Shown here: one piece after another, positions 50,036-59,327 of the stretch
How the letters are laid out: each line of letters opens with the position of its first letter
How positions within the stretch are numbered: the first letter of the stretch is position 1
Source of the DNA: Clostridia bacterium
GTDB taxonomy: Bacteria; Bacillota; Clostridia; Oscillospirales; Acutalibacteraceae
Assembly (NCBI GenBank): GCA_017415025.1
Contig: JAFQJH010000004.1
Location: 62,001 to 126,000, forward strand
Reading direction: 5' to 3'
Length of the DNA: 64,000 nt
The notes under the pieces: model-generated
Database searches by the model: none
What the model saw: only the letters and a program-made list of their open reading frames with translations
Told to the model about the DNA's origin: nothing
Made by a program: the position numbers and the translations under genes

Positions 50036-51585
50036 TATTTCTCATCCTCCGTATAATGGAACTGTGTCCTCTTTATTTTACCCGTTGAAGTTCTTTCAAA
50101 GGGCTTTTCTCTTAAACGGAAAAGGTGAATCTGCCTGTCCGTATTGAGCTGTGAATTGACTCTGTCGATAATCTTAACGACCTCGTCCTCTATATTTTCA
50201 ATATTAAGCGTTGCGGCAAGCTGTTCGTCAGGGAAAATCTCGGCAATAATGCTGTCCTTTTCGCCGTAGACGATAACCTCCTTGATAATGCCGTCATCAA
50301 CAAATTTATTTTCAATCTCTTCGGGAGAAATATTTTCGCCGTTTGAAAGAATAATCAGATTTTTCTTTCTGCCTACGAGGTAGACGTGGTTATTCTCGAT
50401 ATAACCGAGGTCGCCTGTATGAAGGTATCCGTCCTCTGTAAAAGCCTCTGCCGTGCGCTCAGGCTTCTTATAGTAGCCGAGCATAACCGACGGGCCCTTG
50501 ACCTGAATTTCGCCGTCAACAACTCTTACGTCGTCAACGCCGTGAAGAACGCCGTTGGAATACTTGTTATCCGCAGAGAAATCTGACGTTGTGATACGCG
50601 GACTGCATTCGCTCATTCCGTAGCCCTGACGTGCGGTAATACCGTACTTTTTGAATTCGTCAATCAAAGCACCGCTGAGGAAGGCACTGCCCGCAATAAG
50701 TCTTGTAAGCCTTCTGCCGACAATTCTATCCGCCGCCTCTCGCGGTGAAAGCTCGGGATTTCGTCTCTCGGCAATTTTTATTTTAGTTAAAATCGACTTG
50801 CAGATAAGCGGTACAACTCTCGCAACTGTCGGCTCAAAGGCAACAAAATTCTTATAAAGATTGAGCAGAGAGCCGTTGAGGCAGACCGTACTGCCGTCGT
50901 AAAGATTTTTAAGCACGTCGCACGCATAGCAGAAAACGTGGTGCATCGGAAGAAGAGACAGATTAACGTCATCGTCCCTTGACTTGTATGTATCGTAGCA
51001 CGAATTTGAAGCAAGGTTTGAGTTAGAAAGCATAACGCCCTTTCTTTCCCCTGTTGTGCCCGACGTGTAAATGATAAGTGCGCAGGAATGAGGGTCAATC
51101 TCAACATCTGAAAGCTGTGAATATTCGGAATCGGAAGAATACTTTTTGAACACATCGTCAAACCAGCGCCAATCGCCGAGGGAGACAATCTGCCTTATAC
51201 CGTTGTAACGCTCGCTTATCTGCTGTGCCTTTTCGCTGAATTCCTCTTCGCAGAAAAGCATTTCGATATCGGCATCGTCAAAAAGATTACAAGCTTCGTC
51301 CACACTGATATCGGGAGCAAACGGAACAACAACGTTACCGCTGCAGATCATACCCGTAAGACAGGCAACGTACTCATAATTCGTGTTGCCGATGAAAGCA
51401 ATATGCATCTTTCTGCTTTCAATGTTTTTAATATATCTGCTGACAGCGTAGCAGTCTTCTTTAAACTCGTTAAAGCTCTTGGCGGTCATCTCACCGTCGC
51501 GGAAGAAACGGCAGAAATCCTTGTCGCCGTATTTTTCAGCAGCGTAATCCACCATTGTTTTAATTGTCGAAAGCTGATTGCTCAT
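50035..51585 (-). CDS. AMP-dependent acyl/carrier-protein ligase
   Basis: A 516-aa adenylate-forming enzyme. YTSGTTGERKG (173-183) is the P-loop, YGMSECSPRIT the A5-like block, HTGDLGYIENN the hinge-side Asp and STGKIKR the C-terminal catalytic Lys. The likely role is to activate a fatty or carboxylic acid and load it on the carrier protein encoded two genes on. Head of the ligase-condensation-carrier operon, with a consensus promoter 50 bases upstream. Confidence 0.87.
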   Translation of the reverse strand: MSNQLSTIKTMVDYAAEKYGDKDFCRFFRDGEMTAKSFNEFKEDCYAVSRYIKNIESRKMHIAFIGNTNYEYVACLTGMICSGNVVVPFAPDISVDEACNLFDDADIEMLFCEEEFSEKAQQISERYNGIRQIVSLGDWRWFDDVFKKYSSDSEYSQLSDVEIDPHSCALIIYTSGTTGERKGVMLSNSNLASNSCYDTYKSRDDDVNLSLLPMHHVFCYACDVLKNLYDGSTVCLNGSLLNLYKNFVAFEPTVARVVPLICKSILTKIKIAERRNPELSPREAADRIVGRRLTRLIAGSAFLSGALIDEFKKYGITARQGYGMSECSPRITTSDFSADNKYSNGVLHGVDDVRVVDGEIQVKGPSVMLGYYKKPERTAEAFTEDGYLHTGDLGYIENNHVYLVGRKKNLIILSNGENISPEEIENKFVDDGIIKEVIVYGEKDSIIAEIFPDEQLAATLNIENIEDEVVKIIDRVNSQLNTDRQIHLFRLREKPFERTSTGKIKRTQFHYTEDEK

Positions 51586-51635
51586 AGAAAAATCCCCATT
51601 CGCACAGTTTCCCGTTTAATCATATTAACGTGTAG

Positions 51636-51664
51636 ATTTTAAGATAAACTGAAGAAAAAGTCAA
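51636..51664 (-). promoter_or_regulatory. Promoter of the NRPS-like operon
   Basis: Minus strand: TTGACT (51664-51659), 17-base spacer, TAAAAT (51641-51636). Confidence 0.8.
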
Positions 51665-51667
51665 GAC

Positions 51668-51698
51668 AAAAACCGACAATGTGTTGCACATTGTCGGT
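51668..51698 (-). terminator. Terminator after the ABC exporter pair
   Basis: ACCGACAATGTG and CACATTGTCGGT form a perfect 12-bp stem around a 3-base loop and run into TTTTT on the minus strand. It separates the exporter operon from the NRPS-like operon. Confidence 0.9.
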
Positions 51699-51708
51699 CA
51701 GAATTTAT

Positions 51709-53511
51709 TTATTCGCTTGTTTTTTCGTACTTTTCGGCCTGCAGACGGAACATATAAGCATATTTTCCGTCCTTTTTCATCAGCTCATCGTGGCTTCCCG
51801 ATTCAATTATTCTGCCGTTTTCAAGCATCAGAATTCTGTCAGCATGACGTGTGGTAGAAAGTCTGTGAGAAATAAAGACAACTGTTCTGTCGTCACACTC
51901 ACGGCTGATAGCCTTGTTCAGCTCATACTCCGAAACGGGGTCAAGATTTGCCGAAGGCTCGTCGAGAATAATGTACGGACAATCCTTATAAAAGGCTCTT
52001 GCGATTGCAATCTTCTGCTGTTCGCCGCCCGAAAGCATAAGCCCGTCATCATCAAATTCACGAAGAAGAACCGTATTCACTCCGTTGGGCAGCTCCTTTG
52101 TAAAGCCTGCCTTGCGAAGAGCATCAAGGACTCTCTGCTCATCAAAATCCTTTTCGAGTGCAACATTTTCGCCGACGGTTGCACCGAAAATCTGAAAGTC
52201 CTGAAAGACCGCTGAAAATCTTGCACGGTGAGATTCAACCGTCACGTCGCGGATATCCGTACCGCCGATTTCAATCGAGCCGTCCGTTACGTCGTAGAGC
52301 CGCAGAAGCAGATTGGTGAGAGTTGTTTTGCCCGCACCGTTGTAGCCGACGAGAGCAATTTTTTCGCACGGCTCAATTTCAAACGAAATTCCGTTCAGCG
52401 CATCCTCGTCACTGCCAGTATAGGAAAATGAAATGTTTTTAACCGTGATTTTCTCGGGCTTACCGCTCTGCGCCGCCGTTTTACCGTCAAGCACTCTTGA
52501 TTGTTCTGCCATAAACACACGGTATTTTTCAATCATACCCGAGCGTTCCGTGAACTGACGTACACCGTAAACCGTGAGGTAGAGCACGCCGCCGCCAATC
52601 TGCACCGCGCCGTTGAAGGTTGCAACAAAATCACCTGCGGTCATATCGCCCGTGACAAGAGTTCTGTAACCGATGTAAAGCGTGAGTGCAAGCATAAAGC
52701 CGATAACCTGAACCGAGGTCTCCTGCACGAAGAAGATTTTGTCAATCTTTTTGACGTATTTATCCTGCGTACTGACAATATCATCCGCGCTCTCACTGAA
52801 GCGTCTGTCAAGCAGACCGAAAAGTCCGCCCGTGCGAATTTCGCCCGCATAATCCCTAAGGTAGAAAAGACGCGAGAAGTAGTCGCCCTTACGGTGCTTT
52901 TCCGTAATTTCCGTACGGCGTTTATTCATAAGATTGCCCGTATATCTGCCGACAGGAATAAAAATTGCAACCGAGGTCAGCACAATCAGCAGGCAGACAG
53001 GGTCAATCGTCAGCAAAACTGCACTGATAGTGAGGAAAGAAATAATCTCTCCTACGTAATATTTTACATTCTGAAGAATGTATTTGATGTTGTCGGAGGA
53101 CATTTCGACAGCGAGGATAAAGTCGCTGTAATAGCCGGGGTCGTCATACTTTGAAAGGTCGAGCTGTGCCGCCTTTTTATAAAGAGTAGACTGTATACCC
53201 AGGTCGAGCTTTTCGCGCTCTCTGTGAACAAAAAGCTCGAAGAATATCGAATTTCCGACCTCGCTGACAACAAGAATAAGCAGGATTGCCGCTATTCCTA
53301 TAACAACGTTTTTAACGTCACCGCCGTTAGTCACCTCGTCGATTATGTACTTGAGTCCGATAACCGAAATCAGCTTTCCCGGAAGTGTTTTGAGTATATG
53401 CTCGGCAATTTCGCCGACAACAAGAGCCGGAGAAATCTTAAACATCAGCTTGAGCATATAAAAAATGTTTGATACCATCGAGTGCTTTGTCTTGTTATTA
53501 TTCTTTTTCAT
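51709..53511 (-). CDS. ABC exporter half-transporter 2 (BmrD/heterodimeric multidrug type)
   Basis: A 600-aa protein with six membrane helices in the first 330 residues and a C-terminal ATPase: Walker A VGYNGAGKTTL, signature LSGGEQQKIA, Walker B YIILDEPSANLDP with the catalytic Glu, and switch FISHRLST. It starts at TGATG, overlapping the stop of its partner gene by one base, so the two are made together as a heterodimer. Substrate could be a drug, lipid or peptide; the leader-attenuator upstream favours a drug-responsive efflux pump. Confidence 0.88.
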   Translation of the reverse strand: MKKNNNKTKHSMVSNIFYMLKLMFKISPALVVGEIAEHILKTLPGKLISVIGLKYIIDEVTNGGDVKNVVIGIAAILLILVVSEVGNSIFFELFVHREREKLDLGIQSTLYKKAAQLDLSKYDDPGYYSDFILAVEMSSDNIKYILQNVKYYVGEIISFLTISAVLLTIDPVCLLIVLTSVAIFIPVGRYTGNLMNKRRTEITEKHRKGDYFSRLFYLRDYAGEIRTGGLFGLLDRRFSESADDIVSTQDKYVKKIDKIFFVQETSVQVIGFMLALTLYIGYRTLVTGDMTAGDFVATFNGAVQIGGGVLYLTVYGVRQFTERSGMIEKYRVFMAEQSRVLDGKTAAQSGKPEKITVKNISFSYTGSDEDALNGISFEIEPCEKIALVGYNGAGKTTLTNLLLRLYDVTDGSIEIGGTDIRDVTVESHRARFSAVFQDFQIFGATVGENVALEKDFDEQRVLDALRKAGFTKELPNGVNTVLLREFDDDGLMLSGGEQQKIAIARAFYKDCPYIILDEPSANLDPVSEYELNKAISRECDDRTVVFISHRLSTTRHADRILMLENGRIIESGSHDELMKKDGKYAYMFRLQAEKYEKTSE

Positions 53512-55337
53512 CAGTCATCCACACTCCCCTCTTGTGATTTGTAGCTTGAAGCCTGGAGTGTGAACATCTCCGAATAAATACCTCCGCTTTGCATAAGCTC
53601 TTCGTGAGTTCCGCTTTCTGCTACCGTTCCGCCGTCAAAGACGTAGATTTTATCCGAGAGCACCGCACTCGAAAGTCTGTGAGAGATATAGATAACCGTT
53701 TTATCCTGCGTTGCGGAAATAAGACTTTCATACATTTTGTATTCCGCAATCGGGTCAAGCGCACTCGACGGCTCGTCAAGCACGGCAAGGTCAAAGGCGC
53801 GAGCAAACATTCTTGCCGCCGCAACCTTCTGCTGTTCACCGCCCGAAAGTCCCGTGCCCTTTTCGTCAAACTCACGGGTAAGAACTGTCTGCGCCTTCTG
53901 AGGAAGTGCGTTCACACAGGTATCAGCGCCGCTGTTTTTCAGAGCCTCATCGACAAGCAAGGCATCATCCGCCGTCTCAACCTCGCGGCAGAGAACGTTC
54001 TCGCCGACGCTCAAGGCAAAGACCTTGTAATCCTGAAAAACAGTTGCAAGGCGGTCGCGCAGGGATTTGATGCTGTACTCCCTGATGTCAACACCGTTAT
54101 AGAGAATCACACCCTCATCGGGGTCATAGAAACGCAGAAGAAGCTTGACAAAGGTTGTTTTTCCTGCACCGTTCTTGCCCACAACTGCCGTTGTTTCGCC
54201 CTTGTTGAACTTGAGGTTCACATTGACGAGAGACGGCTTTTTCGCTGACGGATAAGTGAAAGAAACGTTTTTAAATTCAAGCGTTTCAAGCTCATCCGCT
54301 TCAAGACTTCCGCCCGTGACTGTGGATTCATATTCAAAGAATTCGCGCAGATTTCCGAAGAATTTTGCCTCCTTGCGGATTGCGCCGATTGCCTCACCGA
54401 GGTCGTTGAAAACATCCTTGAGGTTGCTCATTGCCGTCATAATAACGGAAAAATTTGAAATTGACAGATTGCGCTTGATTGCAAATCTGTAAGCCGCATA
54501 AATATAGGTTATTACAACGGGAAGTGACGTTCCGAAAAGTCCCGAAAGCACCTCGAGCACAGCCATTTTTTTGCCGTATTTTTTAATGATTTCGCGGTTA
54601 TTCTCAACCGCATCCTTATAGCGCGAATGCATAACGTTGAAGATGCCCGAGGTACGCATATCCTTTGCAAATTCACGAAGAAAAACCGTTCTTTTTACAT
54701 AAGCCTTCGAGCGCTTGTGCGGAGTCATCTTCTTATCCTTTTCAACCTCGACCTTACCCTTTACCGATTCGATTATAACAACAATAATCATTGATAAGAG
54801 TATAAGAAGAATTTTTGCATCAATCGAAATAACGTAAGCAATAAGGAAAATTCCCGTCAATCCGCCCGAGATTATCATTGCGAAGAAATAGCTGAAATCT
54901 GAGTAATGCGAATCGCTGATAATCTCCGTCGCGCGCTGATATTTGTCATAAAAATCGGGGTTTTCATAGCATTGCATATCGACCTCGACCGCTTTTTTGA
55001 AAACTCTGCGGTTAAGGTTCTTGTAAAAGACCTTCATCTGCCGCGAGCAGACGTAGTCGCCGAAGCAGTCCACCGCCTTTGAAAGCACGCCTGCCAGCGC
55101 AAAAACTCCAACCATTACGGCAAACTGTCCGAATGTTCCGCCCTTTTCGATAATATCGAGCAAAACCTTGAGGAACATTATCTCCTGCACAAAGCCTGTA
55201 AAAAACCAATATGCAATCATTGTTGCGACCTGCGACACGAGCATAAATGGGGCACACTGCGTAATGATTTTAAACGCATATAAGGTGTTTTTCAGGTTTT
55301 CAAAGCGTTCCTTTTTCTGTTTCTTTTTTTGTTTCAT
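53511..55337 (-). CDS. ABC exporter half-transporter 1 (BmrC-like)
   Basis: A 608-aa ABC exporter half: six membrane helices to about residue 350, Walker A VGKNGAGKTTF, signature LSGGEQQKVA, Walker B LAVLDEPSSALDP and switch YISHRLSS. Both partners keep the catalytic Glu, unlike asymmetric TM287/288-type pairs with a clear degenerate site. The N-terminus is very basic (MKQKKKQKKERF). I place the start at 55337 after GGAGAGGAGG; the frame runs another 27 codons upstream through the terminator hairpin, which is not likely translated. Confidence 0.88.
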   Translation of the reverse strand: MKQKKKQKKERFENLKNTLYAFKIITQCAPFMLVSQVATMIAYWFFTGFVQEIMFLKVLLDIIEKGGTFGQFAVMVGVFALAGVLSKAVDCFGDYVCSRQMKVFYKNLNRRVFKKAVEVDMQCYENPDFYDKYQRATEIISDSHYSDFSYFFAMIISGGLTGIFLIAYVISIDAKILLILLSMIIVVIIESVKGKVEVEKDKKMTPHKRSKAYVKRTVFLREFAKDMRTSGIFNVMHSRYKDAVENNREIIKKYGKKMAVLEVLSGLFGTSLPVVITYIYAAYRFAIKRNLSISNFSVIMTAMSNLKDVFNDLGEAIGAIRKEAKFFGNLREFFEYESTVTGGSLEADELETLEFKNVSFTYPSAKKPSLVNVNLKFNKGETTAVVGKNGAGKTTFVKLLLRFYDPDEGVILYNGVDIREYSIKSLRDRLATVFQDYKVFALSVGENVLCREVETADDALLVDEALKNSGADTCVNALPQKAQTVLTREFDEKGTGLSGGEQQKVAAARMFARAFDLAVLDEPSSALDPIAEYKMYESLISATQDKTVIYISHRLSSAVLSDKIYVFDGGTVAESGTHEELMQSGGIYSEMFTLQASSYKSQEGSVDD

Positions 55338-55364
55338 TTTACCTCCTCTCCGAGAGATTATGCC

Positions 55365-55436
55365 TTCTGCATAACGCAAAAACTCCCGGAACAAAACGTC
55401 CCGGGAGTGCAAAAACACAATGCCTGTTATGCAGAA
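55365..55436 (-). promoter_or_regulatory. Attenuator: intrinsic terminator nested in an 11-bp inverted repeat
   Basis: The terminator stem ACTCCCGG/CCGGGAGT (55401-55408 with 55382-55389, plus two inner pairs) runs into TTTTTG on the minus strand, between the leader peptide stop and the exporter start. It is enclosed by TTCTGCATAAC (55436-55426, covering the leader's last codons and stop) and GTTATGCAGAA (55375-55365, just ahead of the exporter ribosome site), a perfect 11-bp match. Confidence 0.78.
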
Positions 55437-55492
55437 ACAGACACAACCGCCGGATAACCGTTTTTGATGTTTTTCATAATTAATCTTGTCAT
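55427..55492 (-). CDS. 21-codon leader peptide ahead of the ABC exporter genes
   Basis: A 21-aa product starting MTRLIMKNIKNG and ending YPAVVSVSA, preceded by GAAAGGAGA at ideal distance. A second in-frame Met at codon 6 has no separate site. It has no Cys and no export signal. Position, size and the terminator immediately after its stop codon fit a regulatory leader like BmrB of the Bacillus bmrBCD operon, whose translation controls attenuation under ribosome-targeting antibiotics. A small secreted pheromone exported by the ABC pair is the alternative. Confidence 0.7.
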   Translation of the reverse strand: MTRLIMKNIKNGYPAVVSVSA

Positions 55493-55539
55493 TATGTCTG
55501 TCTCCTTTCTTAAATATTTACATTTTTCAATGCTCCTAT

Positions 55540-55568
55540 AAACTACCATATTAAGGCAAAAAAGTCAA
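55540..55568 (-). promoter_or_regulatory. Probable promoter of the leader-exporter operon
   Basis: Minus strand: TTGACT (55568-55563), 17-base spacer ending TGG (extended -10), TAGTTT (55545-55540). Confidence 0.55.
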
Positions 55569-55742
55569 GCCTGAACATATTATTTTTTACGACATATTAT
55601 GTAATGGGGATTTATCTGCAAAAATTTCCCGAAAATTTATATATTGTTAATATATATAACTATAAAAAGATTGAAAGTAGATGTATTTTGATGTATAATA
55701 ATATAATTAATAATGGCATAGTGTCGTTTGGAGGAAAAGTAT

Positions 55743-56876
55743 ATGGAAGCTTATCTGGATAACAGTGCAACAACACCGCTTTGCAAAGAGGCTGTTGAAA
55801 AAGTGAATTATGCCCTTACGTCCTGTTGGGGTAACCCCTCTTCCCTGCACGCAAACGGCATTGCATCATCCGAGCTGCTCGAAGAATCGCGCAACGTGAT
55901 TGCGCGCAAGCTTTCTTGCGAAAGCGATGAAATCATCTTCACATCGGGCGGTACGGAAAGTAATAATATAGCAATTCTCGGCGCCGCCAATGCTCTCAAA
56001 AGGCGCGGCAGCAGAATTATCACAACGTCGATTGAGCACTCAAGCGTTGAAGAGCCCGTCAAGTATCTTGAAGGTCAGGGCTTTGACGTTATCCGACTCC
56101 GTGTCGGCGAAAACGGACTGATTGATGAGCGTCAGCTTTATGCCGCAACAAATCCCTCCGTTGTGCTCATCAGCATTATGTACGTCAACAACGAAATCGG
56201 CTCTGTTCAGCCCGTTGAATTTGCAAAAAGAGCCGCCGTCCACGCAGGTGCGAACGCACTTATCCACTGCGACGCGGTACAGGCTTTCGGCAAAATGCAG
56301 TTGAAGCCCTACAATATGGGCGTTGACCTGATGAGCATCAGCTCGCACAAAATTCACGGTCCCAAGGGCGCAGGCGCGCTGTTCGTCAAAAAAGGCACCC
56401 GCCTTGCTCCGCACGTACTCGGCGGTCTTCAGGAAAATAAAATCCGTCCCGGCACAGAGCCGTTACCTGCGATTGCAGGCTTTGCCGCCGCGGCACAGGC
56501 TATGCCCGACTACGCACAGGGACTTGACCACGCGACACAGCTTCGCGACTATTTCGTAAAAAATGTTTCCGCAATGGAAAACATTAAAATAAATTCACCC
56601 GCAAACGCAGTGCCGTATATCACCAACATTTCCGTGCTTGGTATCCCGTCTGAGGTTATGCTCAACTACCTTTCGAATATGGGCATATACGTTTCGAGCG
56701 GCTCGGCTTGCGCAAAGGGTAACAAGAGCCGTGTGCTCAAAAATATGAATCTTTCCGATGACAGAATTAACAGCGCATTGAGAATCAGCATTTCCCGTTT
56801 CACAACGAAGGAGGAAATTGACTACCTGCTTTACGGTATCGCCAACGCGCAGAAAACTATGAGAAGAATGAAATAA
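55743..56876 (+). CDS. Cysteine desulfurase (NifS/IscS family) paired with ThiI
   Basis: A 377-aa PLP enzyme that takes sulfur from cysteine. MEAYLDNSATTPLCKEAV opens the fold, SISSHKIHGPKG carries the PLP-binding Lys and SSGSACAKG the persulfide Cys. It is encoded 18 bases before thiI, as NifZ is in Bacillus subtilis, so it probably feeds sulfur to tRNA 4-thiouridine synthesis. The ATG at 55743 follows TTTGGAGG; a TTG 15 bases earlier overlaps the ribosome site. Confidence 0.93.
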   Translation: MEAYLDNSATTPLCKEAVEKVNYALTSCWGNPSSLHANGIASSELLEESRNVIARKLSCESDEIIFTSGGTESNNIAILGAANALKRRGSRIITTSIEHSSVEEPVKYLEGQGFDVIRLRVGENGLIDERQLYAATNPSVVLISIMYVNNEIGSVQPVEFAKRAAVHAGANALIHCDAVQAFGKMQLKPYNMGVDLMSISSHKIHGPKGAGALFVKKGTRLAPHVLGGLQENKIRPGTEPLPAIAGFAAAAQAMPDYAQGLDHATQLRDYFVKNVSAMENIKINSPANAVPYITNISVLGIPSEVMLNYLSNMGIYVSSGSACAKGNKSRVLKNMNLSDDRINSALRISISRFTTKEEIDYLLYGIANAQKTMRRMK

Positions 56877-56894
56877 ATTTGGAGTTTCTGAAAA

Positions 56895-58067
56895 ATGAAG
56901 GAAATTATTTTGCTTAAAAACGGTGAGCTTGCCCTTAAGGGACTCAACCGCCACACTTTTGAAAATCAGCTTGTTAAAAATATGAAGCAGAGGCTTCACG
57001 ACCTCGGAAAAATCCGCTATGTGCAGTCGCAGTCAACTATTATGGTCGAGCCTATCGACGAAAGAGTTGATCTTGACGAGGCTTTCCGCAGACTTAAAAA
57101 AATCTTCGGCATTGCAGGTCTTTCCCGTTGCGCGGCAGTTGAAAAGGATATGAATGCGATACTGCCTGCCGCCTGTGAGTATCTCAGCGAGGAGCTGATG
57201 CTCGCAAAAACCTTCAAGGTTGAAGCGAAGCGTTCGGATAAAAAATTCCCGTTCAACTCTCCGCAGATTTGCAGAGAGGTCGGCGGAGCTATTCTTTCAA
57301 AATATCATCACCTTAAGGTTGACGTGCACAATCCCGATCTTGTCGTCACCGTCGAGGTCAGAGATAGCTACGCTTACATTCACGGCAATCAGCACAAGGG
57401 CGCGGGCGGTATGCCCGTCGGCTCGGCAGGACAAGCCGCCATACTTATCTCGGGCGGTATCGACAGCCCCGTTGCGGCTTGGATGATGGCAAAAAGAGGC
57501 TTACGCCTTTACGCAATCCACTTTGCTTCACCGCCGTACACAAGCCAGCGCGCAGAGATGAAGGTGCATACTCTCCTTCGTCAGGTTGCAAAGTACAGCG
57601 GAGATATCCCCCTTTGTGTTGTTCCCTTCACACACATTCAGGAAGAAATTAAGGACAACTGTCCCGAGGATCTTTTCACAATTATTATGCGCCGCTTTAT
57701 GATGCGCTGTGCGGAGAGAATTGCAAAGGAGCAGGGCTGCGGTGCACTCATCACGGGTGAGAGCGTCGGACAGGTTGCAAGCCAGACAATGCAGGCTATC
57801 GCCTGTACCGAGGCTGTTGTCGAGGAATTACCGCTTTTCCGTCCGCTTATCGGCATGGATAAGGACGAGGTTATCGAAATTTCCCGAAAAATCGATACCT
57901 TCGAAACATCAATTCTCCCCTACGAGGACTGCTGTACGGTATTCACTCCCAAGCATCCGAAAACACGTCCTCAGGTTAAATTCGTTGAAGATGCCGAAAG
58001 CGTGCTTGACGTTGAAGGGCTTATTGAAGAGGCTCTCGGCAATTTAAAATTCATTAATATAGAGTAA
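56895..58067 (+). CDS. thiI: tRNA 4-thiouridine synthetase (no rhodanese domain)
   Basis: A 390-aa enzyme that adenylates and thiolates U8 of tRNA. A ferredoxin-like/THUMP region (about 1-165) precedes the PP-loop ATPase with LISGGIDSPVAAWMMAKRG (from about 184). It ends soon after the ATPase domain without the rhodanese module of the enteric type, which fits the dedicated cysteine desulfurase gene upstream. A Cys pair is present (PYEDCCTVF). Confidence 0.95.
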   Translation: MKEIILLKNGELALKGLNRHTFENQLVKNMKQRLHDLGKIRYVQSQSTIMVEPIDERVDLDEAFRRLKKIFGIAGLSRCAAVEKDMNAILPAACEYLSEELMLAKTFKVEAKRSDKKFPFNSPQICREVGGAILSKYHHLKVDVHNPDLVVTVEVRDSYAYIHGNQHKGAGGMPVGSAGQAAILISGGIDSPVAAWMMAKRGLRLYAIHFASPPYTSQRAEMKVHTLLRQVAKYSGDIPLCVVPFTHIQEEIKDNCPEDLFTIIMRRFMMRCAERIAKEQGCGALITGESVGQVASQTMQAIACTEAVVEELPLFRPLIGMDKDEVIEISRKIDTFETSILPYEDCCTVFTPKHPKTRPQVKFVEDAESVLDVEGLIEEALGNLKFINIE

Positions 58068-58079
58068 AGGTGAAATCTT

Positions 58080-59327
58080 TTGAAAACTTGTGAAATTATC
58101 AGTGTAGGCACGGAGCTTCTGCTCGGCGACATTCTCAATACGGATGCACAGTTCCTCGCACAGGAGCTCGCAAGGCTCGGCTTCAGTGTAATGCATCAGA
58201 GCGTTGTCGGCGACAATCACGACCGTCTGCTCGCGTCTCTTAATCACGCGGCACAGAGGAGCGATATCATCATCCTTTCCGGCGGTCTCGGCCCTACTCC
58301 CGATGATATCACAAAAGAGGTTGCCTGCGAATTCTTCTCAAAGGAGCTTGTTCTCCATAAGGAGAGCCTTGAGAGAATGACAAAGTATTTCACAAACAAG
58401 GGACTCGAAATGCCCGAGAGCAACAAGAAGCAGGCTATGCTTCCTGCCGACTGCGTTGTTTTTGAAAACAACAACGGTACTGCTCCCGGTCTCGGAATGG
58501 AAAAGGACGGCAAGCACATTCTGCTTCTCCCCGGCCCGCCGAGAGAGCTCAAGCCGATGTTCTTTGAAAGTGCAGTCCCCTATCTTAAAAGATTTTCCGA
58601 CAAAATAATAATTTCCCATAACGTGCGTACGTTTGGTATCGGCGAATCCGCAATGTCACAGCTCGTTGAGGATTTGCTTGAAAGCGAAAACCCCACCGTT
58701 GCCCCCTACGCCAAGGACGGCGAGGCTCTGCTCCGCGTTACCGCAATGGCTGATAACGAATCTGAAGCGGACAGACTCTGTGCTCCCGTGATTGAAGAAA
58801 TCACAAACAGGCTCGGTGATTATATCTACGGCATTGACCTGACCTGCATTGAAGAGGCTGTTGTCGCCTTGCTTAAAGAAAAGGGAATGAAGCTTGCTAC
58901 TGCCGAATCCTGTACGGGCGGTCTTATAGGAAAAAGAATTACCAACATTTCGGGCGCATCAAGCGTTTTCGACTGCGGTATTATTTCATATTCCAACGAA
59001 ATCAAACACAAAATCCTCGGTGTAAGTGAGGACGACCTAAAAAAATACGGTGCTGTCAGCGAGCAGGTCGCAAAGCAGATGGCACAGGGCGTATTGAAAT
59101 TAAGCGGTGCTGACGTTGCGGTTTCCGTCACGGGAATTGCAGGCCCGAACAGTGACGTTACGGATAAGCCCGTAGGTTTGAGCTATATCGGACTTGCCCA
59201 CAAAAACGGCGTAGAGGTTAAAAAGCTGATGACGGGCAGAAACGACCGTGACTACAACAGATATGTCAACGCGTCCAACGCTCTTAATATGGTCAGAATG
59301 TATCTGAGAGGTGAAAACAATGGCTGA
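58080..59327 (+). CDS. cinA: CinA-family protein (NMN deamidase / ADP-ribose pyrophosphatase)
   Basis: A 415-aa protein. The N-terminal molybdopterin-binding-like (COG1058) domain has ISVGTELLLGDILNTDAQFL, SGGLGPTPDDITKEV and LLPGPPRELKPMF; the C-terminal amidase domain (PncC) has ATAESCTGGLIGKRIT and VTGIAGPNSDVTDKPVG. It recycles pyridine nucleotide by-products. The start is TTG 58080 after AAAGGTGA. It overlaps the frame of the sortase gene at its end. Confidence 0.93.
   Translation: MKTCEIISVGTELLLGDILNTDAQFLAQELARLGFSVMHQSVVGDNHDRLLASLNHAAQRSDIIILSGGLGPTPDDITKEVACEFFSKELVLHKESLERMTKYFTNKGLEMPESNKKQAMLPADCVVFENNNGTAPGLGMEKDGKHILLLPGPPRELKPMFFESAVPYLKRFSDKIIISHNVRTFGIGESAMSQLVEDLLESENPTVAPYAKDGEALLRVTAMADNESEADRLCAPVIEEITNRLGDYIYGIDLTCIEEAVVALLKEKGMKLATAESCTGGLIGKRITNISGASSVFDCGIISYSNEIKHKILGVSEDDLKKYGAVSEQVAKQMAQGVLKLSGADVAVSVTGIAGPNSDVTDKPVGLSYIGLAHKNGVEVKKLMTGRNDRDYNRYVNASNALNMVRMYLRGENNG

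Noticed and set aside
53589-54248. 219-codon plus-strand frame inside the first ABC half-transporter gene
   Set aside because: Antisense shadow of the conserved ATPase domain.
55338-55418. A 27-codon N-terminal extension of the first ABC half-transporter
   Set aside because: It would be translated from within the terminator hairpin and lacks a ribosome site, while GGAGAGGAGG sits at the proper distance from the ATG at 55337.
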